Shown one piece after another: positions 50,268 through 57,864 of a stretch of 64,000 nt of DNA. The translations under genes were made by a program, and so were the position numbers. Where the stretch lies: contig NZ_FNUY01000004.1 of NCBI RefSeq assembly GCF_900108245.1, positions 186,001 through 250,000 of the forward strand, written 5' to 3'. The first letter of the stretch is position 1. Every line of letters begins with the position of its first letter. Origin of the DNA: Allobosea lathyri (GTDB lineage Bacteria > Pseudomonadota > Alphaproteobacteria > Rhizobiales > Beijerinckiaceae). Below the pieces are notes generated by a model. That model saw only the letters and a program-made list of their open reading frames with translations, was not told the DNA's origin and did no database searches.

Positions 50268-51316
50268 GCGATGCCGACACGCTGGACATGCCCCCCACGA
50301 CGGACGAGGCGCGGTTCCTGAAGCTGACCGTCATCGCGATCCGGCGAGAGACGCCGGACATCAAGACCTTCGTCTTCCGGCCGGAAGGCGCCATGCCCGA
50401 TTACGACGCCGGACAGTCGATGACGCTGCGGCTCACGCTCGACGGGGAGCGTCTGTTCCGGACCTTCTCGCTGGCCTCCGCTCCGGGCAGCGACGCGCTG
50501 GCGATGACGATCAAGGCGCATGCCGAGGGGCGCGCGACACGCTGGCTGCACGAGCGTCTTTCGGTCGGCGATGTGATCGAGGGGCGTCGACCGCGCGGCC
50601 GCTTCACCATCGCAGGGCGCCAGAGCGAAAGCATTGCGCTGGTCTCGGCCGGCTCTGGCGCAAGCCCGCTGATGGCCATGGTCCGGCATCTCGCGGACAC
50701 CGCACCCGACATCGACATCGCCTGGCTGCATGCGGCGCGCATGCCCGGTGATGTCCTCTTTCCGGAAGAGCTCGCTGAGCTCCAGCGCCGCATGCCCCAG
50801 CTGAAGATCGCGATGCTGGTCAGTCAGCCCTCGCCTGGCTGGTTCGGCTTCTCCGGCCGGCTCAATCGCCGGCTGGTCTCGGTCGCTGTGCCGGATTTCG
50901 GCCGGCGCGAGGTGTTCTGCTGCGGCCCCGCCGGATTCATGGAGGAGGCCCGGCTGATCCATGCGGCCGAAGGGGGCACGCGCGCGCATTTCCATATCGA
51001 GCATTTCGGGGCCGTCGCACCGGCCGCGCCAGCGCCCATTCCCGACGACGCGCCGGCAACGGGCTTTGCCATCACAATGGGCGAGAAGCGCTTCTTGGCG
51101 CGCGCAGACGAAACGCTGCTGGAAGCGGCGACACGCCAAACGATCGTTATCCCCTGCGGCTGCGCCTCAGGCATGTGCGGGACCTGCCGCGTCAGCCTCG
51201 TCGCCGGCGACGTCGCAATGCATCACGAGGGCGGGATTTCGGCCGAGGAAGAGGCGCAGGGCTTTATCCTGGCCTGCTCGTCCCGGCCGCGAAGCGATGT
51301 GACGATCGCTTTGTAG
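50264..51316 (+). CDS. gbcB: Rieske monooxygenase reductase, GbcB-like (FAD + [2Fe-2S])
   Basis: A 350-aa electron-transfer protein. The FAD-binding region has 'GERLFRTFSLASAPGSDALA' (R66-x-F-S). The NAD(P)H domain has 'ALVSAGSGASPLMAMVRHL' and 'EVFCCGPAGFMEEARLIH'. The C-terminal plant-type ferredoxin domain has C300, C305 and C308 in 'IPCGCASGMCGTCRVSL' and the fourth ligand C338 in 'FILACSSRP'. It passes electrons from NAD(P)H to the partner oxygenase. Its ATG overlaps the oxygenase stop by four bases. A 91-bp palindromic element (51334-51424) follows, between it and the convergent flavoprotein gene. Confidence 0.9.
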   Translation: MSDADTLDMPPTTDEARFLKLTVIAIRRETPDIKTFVFRPEGAMPDYDAGQSMTLRLTLDGERLFRTFSLASAPGSDALAMTIKAHAEGRATRWLHERLSVGDVIEGRRPRGRFTIAGRQSESIALVSAGSGASPLMAMVRHLADTAPDIDIAWLHAARMPGDVLFPEELAELQRRMPQLKIAMLVSQPSPGWFGFSGRLNRRLVSVAVPDFGRREVFCCGPAGFMEEARLIHAAEGGTRAHFHIEHFGAVAPAAPAPIPDDAPATGFAITMGEKRFLARADETLLEAATRQTIVIPCGCASGMCGTCRVSLVAGDVAMHHEGGISAEEEAQGFILACSSRPRSDVTIAL

Positions 51317-51333
51317 AGCGCGCCATCGTTGCC

Positions 51334-51424
51334 GTCATGCTCGCCCTTGTGGCGAGCATCCACGTCTTGAACTCAGACCTCGACCGGTGAAGACGTGGAT
51401 GGTCGGGACAAGCCCGACCATGAC
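51334..51424. repeat. palindromic element type 3, copy A (91 bp)
   Basis: An outer pair GTCATG/CATGAC encloses two internal hairpins (ATGCTCGCC...GGCGAGCAT and ATGGTCGGG...CCCGACCAT). A central stem CCACGTCTT/AAGACGTGG joins them, so the single strand could fold like a cloverleaf. A second copy of identical length is at 60261-60351. It sits between the convergent gbcB and FAD-oxidoreductase genes and could end both transcripts. Confidence 0.85.
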
Positions 51425-51455
51425 GATCGTCGCTGTCTTCCCCCGACTGGCGCGT

Positions 51456-52622
51456 TCAGGCCGCCAGCGCCTCTTCCGCCGCCAGAGCCTGCCACCCCTG
51501 CAACTCCCGCCAATCCGGCTCCAGCTGAGCGAAGCGCGCGAGCCTGAACGAGGAAATGTCGGCGAAGCTGCAGGCCCCATCCATCACCAGGTCGCGGATG
51601 GCATGCCCGCTAGCCGGCGAAAGGCCGAAGCCGACGCTCGACAGAGTCGCGACCACGACATTGCTCTGCGTGTCCAGGCGGTCGATCACCGGCCGCCCAT
51701 CGGGCGTGTTCTCGATCACGCCGGCCCAGGAGCGGATGATCCGGGCATGGGCCGCCTTGGGCAGGAGTTCCGCCAGCCTGCGGCCGATATGCCCCATCAG
51801 CGGCGTCGTCGGCTTGGCCGGCGCGGCGTTCCCGGCAATGTCGAGCCATTCATGCGGGCCGCCGCCATAGGCGAGGTTGCCGCGCAGCGTCTGGCGGCCA
51901 TAGAGCCCGTTGCCGTCGACGCCGCCATAAGGCATCAGCGGCAGCGGCTCCGTAACCACCATCTCGCAGCGGGCCGAGGCCATCGGGACCTCATGGCCGA
52001 GCATGGCCGATAACCGACCCGTATGCGGCCCGGCGGCAATGACGAGGTGATCGCAGGCGATCAAGCCGCGCTCGGTCTCGACGCCGGTGACCTTGCCGCC
52101 GACGCTCCGGAATCCGGTGACCGCGCAATGCTGCATCAAGCGCCCGCCATGGTCCTGCATGGCCCAGGCATAGGCCTGCAAGGTGCGGTGCGGATTCGCA
52201 TGGCCGCCGAAATGATAGAAATAGCCGCCGACCATGTTGTCACCGGCCAGCGGCACGAATTCCCTGATCTGCCTGGTATCGAGGATTTCGGATTTGAAGC
52301 CCTGCCGCGCGGCGTTGCTCAGTGCCCGGCCATACAGCGCCATCTGGTGCTCGCTGGAAGCAAGGCGGATGCGGCTGCCGGCGAATTCCGTCGGATAGCC
52401 CAGCAGTTCATCCATCTTCGGCCAGAGGCGCTGCTCCTCGAGGAAGAGCGGCGAGTGATGGTGCGAGCAGCCGCCGCCATTGCGGCCCGACGCCTCCCAG
52501 CCGATCATGCCCTTCTCGATGACGAGGACGTCGACGCCCTCGCGCGCCAGCCACCAGCCGGCGCTCAGGCCGGTGACGCCACCGCCGACAATGACGACCG
52601 AGGCTCCCTTGATCGCGCTCAT
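51456..52622 (-). CDS. FAD-dependent oxidoreductase, DAO family (opine/D-hydroxyproline oxidase B-subunit-like)
   Basis: A 388-aa flavoprotein with the Rossmann FAD motif 'ASVVIVGGGVTGLSAGWWLA', 'VIEKGMIGWEASGRNGGGCS' and the DAO C-terminal 'VVVATLSSVGFGLSPASGHA' and 'PDGRPVIDRL' regions. DAO-fold enzymes oxidise C-N bonds in secondary amines and amino acids, e.g. sarcosine, N-methylproline, opines, D-hydroxyproline. Eight bases separate it from the NAD/FAD flavoprotein upstream. That pair is laid out like OoxA-OoxB of octopine oxidase or the alpha/beta subunits of D-hydroxyproline dehydrogenase. The substrate is unproven; the N-methyl amine context favours a betaine breakdown product. Confidence 0.85.
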   Translation of the reverse strand: MSAIKGASVVIVGGGVTGLSAGWWLAREGVDVLVIEKGMIGWEASGRNGGGCSHHHSPLFLEEQRLWPKMDELLGYPTEFAGSRIRLASSEHQMALYGRALSNAARQGFKSEILDTRQIREFVPLAGDNMVGGYFYHFGGHANPHRTLQAYAWAMQDHGGRLMQHCAVTGFRSVGGKVTGVETERGLIACDHLVIAAGPHTGRLSAMLGHEVPMASARCEMVVTEPLPLMPYGGVDGNGLYGRQTLRGNLAYGGGPHEWLDIAGNAAPAKPTTPLMGHIGRRLAELLPKAAHARIIRSWAGVIENTPDGRPVIDRLDTQSNVVVATLSSVGFGLSPASGHAIRDLVMDGACSFADISSFRLARFAQLEPDWRELQGWQALAAEEALAA

Positions 52623-52630
52623 GATCGGCC

Positions 52631-54295
52631 TCACTCGCTCGCCACGGGGCCGGTCGCGTCGTTGGTCGCGACCGTATAAAGCTCCGGCACGTCCCAGAAC
52701 GGACGCCATTGCGCATGCATGCCGAACCAGGTGTCCCAATGCTCGGCCTGCTCGGGCGGTTCGGGGATCTGGCCCGCAATCGACAGCGGCAATGGCCGTA
52801 CCGGCGCGCGATAACCGGCAAGCGGGATCGAGGACAAAGGCATGGCCGCGCCCAGCGCCAGCAAGGCTGCAACCTGCTCGCGGCAGCGCCTGCCCTGGCA
52901 CGCGCCCATGCCGGCGCGCGTCAGGCGCTTGACCTGATCGGGATTGGGCGGCTCCTCGCCCAGCAGCGCCGAAAGCGAGCGATCATTGCGGCGCTCGTTT
53001 TTCCAGTCGAGATAGCGCGGCGGACGTACCTCCAGGATCTCGCGCGCCGTCACCTCCTCGCACTGGCAGACATGGAACTCGGCGCGCGCCTCGATCACGC
53101 TGGCGCGGACCCAGGCAAGGCGATAGGCGGAGATGTCGTGGCTCGGCGCAGGCGGTTCCAGCGCGGCAGGAACCACGCGATCGTCAGTCATCCCCAACCC
53201 GGCTGCGATGGCCGCGACCGCGCGCCGTCCCTCGGCTTCGGCGATGGCGCGATCCTGCGTCTTGCCCGACCAGATTCCGGCGCAATCGCCGACCGCAAAG
53301 ATGTTCCTCACGTTGGTGCGCTGGCCGGAATCCACGACCGGGGCATAGCCGCCACGCTCGGGCTGGAAGGCGATCCGGCAGCCCATCGCATCCAGCAGAT
53401 CGACGACCGGTGTCGCGCCTATGGCGAGCACGATGCCGTCACAGGAAATGATCCGCTCGGCTCCGAAACTGCGGCCATCGCCATCGATCTCACTGAACAG
53501 CACCGCCTCGACCGCATCGCGCCCGCTGGCCTCGCGAACGACATGGCCGGTCAGGATCTCGGTCCCGGCCTTGCGCAACGCCGCGATCAGCTCGGGCGAA
53601 CCCAGCGGCGCCTGCGCCTGCTCGATGATCGCGGCGATCTCGGTTCCGGCCTCGCGCAAGTTGAGCGCGGCGGTCAAAGCCTCGGTCGACGAGCCCAGCA
53701 CGACTACGCGCCTTCGCCCAAGCGCGCCATAGCGCGAGGCCAGCGAGACCGCCGCCGTCGCGCCGAGAACGCCGGGCTTCTCCCAGCCGGGAAAACCCAG
53801 CCCCATATCGCGGCGGCCGGCGGCGACCACGACATGCTCCGCCTGGAGCATCCAGGAGCGGCTCTCATCGTTCAGCCCGGCAACGAGCCCCGGCAGCCAG
53901 GTGACGGCGGGCCCGTTGGCGTAGAGCCCCCAGCAGGCCGTGCCGAGACGGACATCGACGCCAGCCTCGAAAGCCGCCTCGATCTGCGGTTCCGAGGCGA
54001 TGAAGGCTTCCATCATGGCATTGCGATTGCGAGCCTCCGCCGACATGCCCTGCCCGTAATGCAAGGGGACCTCGTCGCCCATCGTCTTGAAGGACACCGG
54101 ATTTTCGTCGACGAGGACAACCGACAGGCCACGTCCGGCAGCCTCGATTGCGGCAGCAAGTCCCGCCGGACCGGCGCCGATGACCAGAAGCTGCGCGCGC
54201 TCCTCGACATGCAGCGACTTGCCGGCGACGGATTTCGGATCGGGCGGAACGGTCGAGGCCATGGCGCACTTCGCTTGGATGGAAATGACCTGCAT
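52631..54295 (-). CDS. NAD/FAD flavoprotein with C-terminal BFD-like [2Fe-2S] domain (OoxA-like)
   Basis: A 554-aa protein. It has FAD motif 'QLLVIGAGPAGLAAAIEAAG', a second dinucleotide fold 'RRVVVLGSSTEALTAALNLR', and 'NVRNIFAVGDCAGIWSGKTQ' closing the FAD domain. A C-terminal bacterioferritin-associated ferredoxin-like (Fer2_BFD) module has cysteines in 'FHVCQCEEVTAREI' and 'GMGACQGRRCREQVAALL'. This combination is typical of the A subunit of opine oxidases and of the alpha subunit of D-hydroxyproline dehydrogenase. I place the start at ATG 54295, with AGGGAAC upstream; an in-frame ATG at 54262 is an alternative. It lies 75 bp after the ABC ATPase gene, in the same operon. The usual third, small ferredoxin-like subunit is not adjacent. 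Confidence 0.85.
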   Translation of the reverse strand: MQVISIQAKCAMASTVPPDPKSVAGKSLHVEERAQLLVIGAGPAGLAAAIEAAGRGLSVVLVDENPVSFKTMGDEVPLHYGQGMSAEARNRNAMMEAFIASEPQIEAAFEAGVDVRLGTACWGLYANGPAVTWLPGLVAGLNDESRSWMLQAEHVVVAAGRRDMGLGFPGWEKPGVLGATAAVSLASRYGALGRRRVVVLGSSTEALTAALNLREAGTEIAAIIEQAQAPLGSPELIAALRKAGTEILTGHVVREASGRDAVEAVLFSEIDGDGRSFGAERIISCDGIVLAIGATPVVDLLDAMGCRIAFQPERGGYAPVVDSGQRTNVRNIFAVGDCAGIWSGKTQDRAIAEAEGRRAVAAIAAGLGMTDDRVVPAALEPPAPSHDISAYRLAWVRASVIEARAEFHVCQCEEVTAREILEVRPPRYLDWKNERRNDRSLSALLGEEPPNPDQVKRLTRAGMGACQGRRCREQVAALLALGAAMPLSSIPLAGYRAPVRPLPLSIAGQIPEPPEQAEHWDTWFGMHAQWRPFWDVPELYTVATNDATGPVASE

Positions 54296-54369
54296 TGTTC
54301 CCTGCCGATGACTTGGCAGGCGGTCGATTTGCGACAGGCGTTTGCCCGAATGCGACATCGGCGGCGGCG

Positions 54370-55122
54370 TCAAAGCACCTTGTCGAGAAACGCTTTGGTC
54401 CGCTCCTCGCGGGGATTGCCGAAGAGTTCCGCGGGAGCGGCGTGCTCGACGATCAGGCCGCCATCGGTGAAATAGACATGATCGGCCACCTCGCGGGCAA
54501 AGCCCATCTCATGGGTGACGAGGATGCAGGTCATGCCCTCGGCGGCGAGGTCCTGGATCGTCACCAGCACCTCCTTTTTGGTCTCGGGATCGAGCGCAGC
54601 GGTGACCTCGTCGAACAGCATCACCTTGGGGTTCATCGCCAGCGAGCGGGCAATCGCGACGCGCTGCTGCTGGCCACCAGACAATTCGCCCGGATAGGTC
54701 GACAGCTTGTCGGAGAGGCCGACCTTGGCGAGCAATTTGCGGGCGCGCGCCTCGACCTCCGCCTTGTCCTGCTTGAGCACATGGATCGGCGCCATCATGA
54801 CATTCTGCAGGGCGTTCTTGTGCGGAAACAGATTGTACTGCTGGAAGACGATCCCGACGTCGCGACGTAAGGAGAGCTTGTCGAGATTCTTGTCGTTGAC
54901 CTCGCGCCCGGCGAGCTTGATCGAGCCCTTGCTGATTGGCACCAGGCCGTTGATGCAACGCAGTAGCGTCGACTTTCCCGATCCCGACGGGCCGATGATG
55001 CAGACTGTCTCGCCCCGCCGGACGGTCAGCGCGACGTCCTTCAGCACCTTCAGCGCACCGAAGGATTTCTCGACACCCTCGACGACGACGACGGGCTCGC
55101 CCAGTTCATGCCGGCTTGCCAT
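54370..55122 (-). CDS. polar amino-acid ABC transporter ATPase
   Basis: A 250-aa ATPase of the GlnQ/HisP family. It has Walker A 'CIIGPSGSGKSTLLRCINGL', Q-loop 'IVFQQYNLFPHKNALQNVMM', signature 'GELSGGQQQRVAIARSLAMN', Walker B 'VMLFDEVTAALDPETKKEVL' and H-loop 'ILVTHEMGFAREVADHVYF'. It powers import by the two permeases encoded upstream. A 47-bp palindromic element ends five bases before its ATG, so no clear Shine-Dalgarno is left; translation may depend on RNA folding or read-through from upstream. Partner genes: permeases at 55184 and 56053, binding protein at 56956. Confidence 0.92.
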   Translation of the reverse strand: MASRHELGEPVVVVEGVEKSFGALKVLKDVALTVRRGETVCIIGPSGSGKSTLLRCINGLVPISKGSIKLAGREVNDKNLDKLSLRRDVGIVFQQYNLFPHKNALQNVMMAPIHVLKQDKAEVEARARKLLAKVGLSDKLSTYPGELSGGQQQRVAIARSLAMNPKVMLFDEVTAALDPETKKEVLVTIQDLAAEGMTCILVTHEMGFAREVADHVYFTDGGLIVEHAAPAELFGNPREERTKAFLDKVL

Positions 55123-55127
55123 GCTAA

Positions 55128-55174
55128 AGCATGACGCCGAAAAGTGGGGACCGGTTTTCGGACCACATCATGCT
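55128..55174. repeat. 47-bp palindromic element type 4
   Basis: Outer repeats AGCATGA / TCATGCT (55128-, 55168-55174) enclose CCGAAAA / TTTTCGG arms around an ACCGGT core. Elements with this CCGAAAA...TTTTCGG and CATGC layout are widespread in intergenic regions of Hyphomicrobiales by my recollection. This copy separates the ATPase and permease genes within one operon and abuts the ATPase start. Confidence 0.7.
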
Positions 55175-55183
55175 CATCCCCAT

Positions 55184-56056
55184 CTAGGCTTTCACGTTGA
55201 AGCGGCGTTCGAGCGCGAGCGTCGCCCGCGCGATCGGGTAGCAGTAGGCGAAGAACATCAGGAGCAGCAGAAGGTACATCGGGATCATCAGCTCCGGCCG
55301 GCTTTCCGCAACGAGCGCCGCGCGCGTGATGGTCAGCCCGTCCTGGATACCGACGACCGAGATCAGCGTCGTCGCCATGGTCAGGATGGCATAGAGGTTC
55401 ATCCAGGGCGGGATCATGCGCTTGAAGGCCTGCGGCAGGATGATCATCCACATCGTCTGGCGCCGGGTGAAGGCGAGCGCTTCGGCCGATTCCCATTGGC
55501 CCGACGGAATCGAGCGGATGCCGCCGCGCACGATCTCGGACACATTGGCCGCGACCGGCAAGGCCAGCCCGATGATCGCCTTGACCCAGGCCGGGAAAGC
55601 GATGGTCAGCCCGAAGACCCTGAACTCGAAGGGCAGCAGGAACATCGCGTAGAACAGCAGCACCAGCCAGGGCGCATTGCGGAAGAACTGCGTCAGCCCC
55701 CAGGCCAGCTTGCGGACAGGTGCGACCAGCGAAACCTGAGCGATGCCGACGAGCACGCCCACGGCCGAGCCGAGCGCCATCGACAGGAAGCTGATCAGGA
55801 TGTTGAACAGGAAACCCTGGAAGATCAGCGGTGCCCAGCGCAGCAGCACGGTCACGGCACTTTCGCCTGGGGGCCGTGCCGTGACCTGCGCAAGCGCGAG
55901 GGACGCGCCAAACAGGATCGCGAAGGCGGCGAGCGTCGCGCCGCCCAGCAGCATCGGCGATGCCAGCCCCGAGGGCGAAATAGGGGCCGGCGCGCGGAAG
56001 GGCAGCAGTACCGGCAGATCGGTCGAGGCCTTGCTGTGGGTTGCGGCCTTGCTCAT
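55184..56056 (-). CDS. polar amino-acid ABC transporter permease (second)
   Basis: A 290-aa HisM/GlnP-type permease with a 50-residue N-terminal extension containing one extra hydrophobic segment. It has 'APLIFQGFLFNILISFLSMA', the charged 'QFFRNAPWLVLLFYAMFLLP' motif and 'ANVSEIVRGGIRSIPSGQWE' (the EAA region; typical R-G-G-I in this family). 'YAILTMATTLISVVGIQDGL' follows. It forms the channel with the permease at 56053, whose stop overlaps its start by four bases (ATGA). It lies upstream of the type-4 element and the ATPase gene. Confidence 0.92.
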   Translation of the reverse strand: MSKAATHSKASTDLPVLLPFRAPAPISPSGLASPMLLGGATLAAFAILFGASLALAQVTARPPGESAVTVLLRWAPLIFQGFLFNILISFLSMALGSAVGVLVGIAQVSLVAPVRKLAWGLTQFFRNAPWLVLLFYAMFLLPFEFRVFGLTIAFPAWVKAIIGLALPVAANVSEIVRGGIRSIPSGQWESAEALAFTRRQTMWMIILPQAFKRMIPPWMNLYAILTMATTLISVVGIQDGLTITRAALVAESRPELMIPMYLLLLLMFFAYCYPIARATLALERRFNVKA

Positions 56057-56793
56057 GTCGAATATCCCGGGATGCGCAGCGCCCTCTCCCAGCGGCCCAT
56101 CACCCAGACCAGCACGGCCACGAGGGCGACATAGGTCACGAGCAGCACGTTCATCATCTCGCGGACGTTGAATACCTCGGACCAGATCTGCGACGCCGCA
56201 TAAAGCAGTTCGGGCACGCCGATGGCGTAGGCGAGCGTCGTCGTCTTCACCAGATTGATCAGGTTGTTGTTCAGCGCCGGCAGGCAGATGCGGAAAGCCA
56301 GCGGCAGCACGACGTGGATGTAGAGCTGCAGCCGGGTGTAGCCCAGCGATTCAGCCGCCTCGACCGTCGTCGAGGGCACCGCCTCTATGCCGGCCCGAAA
56401 AATCTCGACATTGAAGGCGCCGGCAAAGAGCGAGAAGGCGACGATCGCCCAGCCTGTGCCGGAGACCAGGGGCGACTGCCCGCCAAACCCGTCGCTGACT
56501 GTCGGCAGCAGGCTGGCAACGGCGAAGTAGAAGAACGAGAGCTGCACGAGAGGCGGAGTGTTGCGGAAGAACTGGACATAACCACGCACCAGCAGCCGCC
56601 CCAGCCGTGACTGGCTGCCCGCGACCCAGGTGCCGAGCAGGCCAAGCGCAAGCGAGGCAATGATCGAGACCACGCAGATATAGGTCGTGGTCCAGAGCCC
56701 GGTCAGGAAGCGCGACTGGTCGAACGCGTCATAGAAGACTGAAAAGTTCAGTCCGGACGTCTCGTTCAGGCGTTCGAAGAAGGCGGCGATCAT
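56053..56793 (-). CDS. polar amino-acid ABC transporter permease (first)
   Basis: A 246-aa HisQ/GlnP-type permease. It has 'FLTGLWTTTYICVVSIIASL', 'YVQFFRNTPPLVQLSFFYFA', 'AFNVEIFRAGIEAVPSTTVE' (EAA motif, R-A-G-I), 'ESLGYTRLQLYIHVVLPLAF' and 'LINLVKTTTLAYAIGVPELL'. I start at ATG 56793; the frame stays open further upstream only because it reads through the palindromic element. The ribosome binding site is weak. It lies downstream of the 118-bp element and of the binding-protein gene. Confidence 0.92.
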   Translation of the reverse strand: MIAAFFERLNETSGLNFSVFYDAFDQSRFLTGLWTTTYICVVSIIASLALGLLGTWVAGSQSRLGRLLVRGYVQFFRNTPPLVQLSFFYFAVASLLPTVSDGFGGQSPLVSGTGWAIVAFSLFAGAFNVEIFRAGIEAVPSTTVEAAESLGYTRLQLYIHVVLPLAFRICLPALNNNLINLVKTTTLAYAIGVPELLYAASQIWSEVFNVREMMNVLLVTYVALVAVLVWVMGRWERALRIPGYST

Positions 56794-56820
56794 GATCGTT
56801 TTTGGCTTTCGCTGCCCACA

Positions 56821-56938
56821 GCCCTCATCCTGAGGAGCCGCGGAACGCGGCGTCTCGAAGGATGATCCAGGTGGTTCCCGAGCCTCCCAGAGCATCCTTC
56901 GAGACGCGCTTCTGCGAAGCGCTCCTCAGGATGAGGGC
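56821..56938. repeat. palindromic element type 1, copy B (118 bp)
   Basis: The same 15-bp terminal inverted repeats as the copy at 47584-47693 (GCCCTCATCCTGAGG at 56821-56835, complement at 56924-56938), with the same inner GCGTCTCGAAGGATG arms but a different loop. It lies inside the ABC importer operon between the binding-protein and permease genes, where it could lower downstream expression or protect the upstream mRNA, as REP hairpins do. Confidence 0.85.
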
Positions 56939-56955
56939 TGTGGTACTCGGCGTCT

Positions 56956-57777
56956 TTACGACGCCGCCTTCAGCTTCTTGTTGGTCTCGATCAGGTAAGG
57001 GCTCTGCTTGATGCCCCATTTCGTCTCGAGTTCGAGCAGCTTGCCGCTCTTGTGCCAGTCGACCGACATGTCCTTGACGAGCTTGCCGAAGGGGCCGTCC
57101 ATGTCCTCGAGCCGCAGGCCGATCGCCCAGAGCTGCGGGTCTTCAGAGACCAGCGGCATCTCGTAATTCGCCCATTTCGCATCGCCACCCGAAAGCGTCG
57201 AGACGATCAGCGTGTCATCGAAGAGGAAGGCGACGCAGTTGTTGCCCTGCAGCGCATTGAGCGCGTCCGGCACGGAGGGGAACACGACCATTTCCGGCGT
57301 GTACATCTGCGTGACCCGACGGTTGTAATAGGCCCCCTGCACGGCGCAGACCTTGCGTCCCTTCAGGTCGTTCCACGTCTTGAGGCCGGCACTCTTGGGC
57401 GCCAGCACGTTGGTCGCGCCGGCATAGTAGTTGGGCTCGACCATGCCGATGATCTTGCGGCGCTCGGCGGTGTCGCCCAGCGTGGCGAGGATCATGTCGA
57501 TCCGTCCCTGCTTCAGGAACTCCATGCGGTTGGCGGCGATGACCGGGACCATCTCGAGCTTGACGCCGATCTTGTCGGCGACGGCCTGGGCGAGGTCGAT
57601 CTCGAGCCCGACGATCTTGCCCGACGGCTCCAGGAAGCCCCAGGGCTTGTAGTCGTTCTTGACGCCGACCGTCATCACGCCCTTTTCCTTGATCTTGGCG
57701 AGCGTGTCCTGGGCGAGCGCGGGCAGGGAGGCAAGCGTTGCGGCGCAGGCGAGCGCGAGCGCGATCATAGGTTTCAT
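56956..57777 (-). CDS. polar amino-acid ABC substrate-binding protein
   Basis: A 273-aa periplasmic binding protein with signal peptide (MKPMIALALACAATLASLPA-LAQ). The SBP_bac_3 fold shows 'KEKGVMTVGVKNDYKPWGFL', 'GLEIDLAQAVADKIGVKLEM', 'IPVIAANRMEFLKQGRIDMI'-type and 'LATLGDTAERRKIIG' regions, then 'VQGAYYNRRV'. It should bind an amino acid or small amino compound in the periplasm. The ribosome binding site GGGAACGG is good. It is the first gene of the operon 51456-57777 (SBP, permease, permease, ATPase, OoxA-like, DAO). In that position binding proteins of octopine and nopaline operons are found. Confidence 0.92.
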   Translation of the reverse strand: MKPMIALALACAATLASLPALAQDTLAKIKEKGVMTVGVKNDYKPWGFLEPSGKIVGLEIDLAQAVADKIGVKLEMVPVIAANRMEFLKQGRIDMILATLGDTAERRKIIGMVEPNYYAGATNVLAPKSAGLKTWNDLKGRKVCAVQGAYYNRRVTQMYTPEMVVFPSVPDALNALQGNNCVAFLFDDTLIVSTLSGGDAKWANYEMPLVSEDPQLWAIGLRLEDMDGPFGKLVKDMSVDWHKSGKLLELETKWGIKQSPYLIETNKKLKAAS

Positions 57778-57864
57778 GGCATCCGTTCCCGTGGTTTTTC
57801 TGATCGCCTAGAGTTCCGGCGCGGGGCGCAGATGATTTGTCGCTATGCGACGGTTTCTTGACAC

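Noticed and set aside
56794..56895. 34-residue extension of the ABC permease through the palindromic element
   Set aside because: The translated repeat is not part of the family fold; ATG 56793 begins the normal N-terminus.
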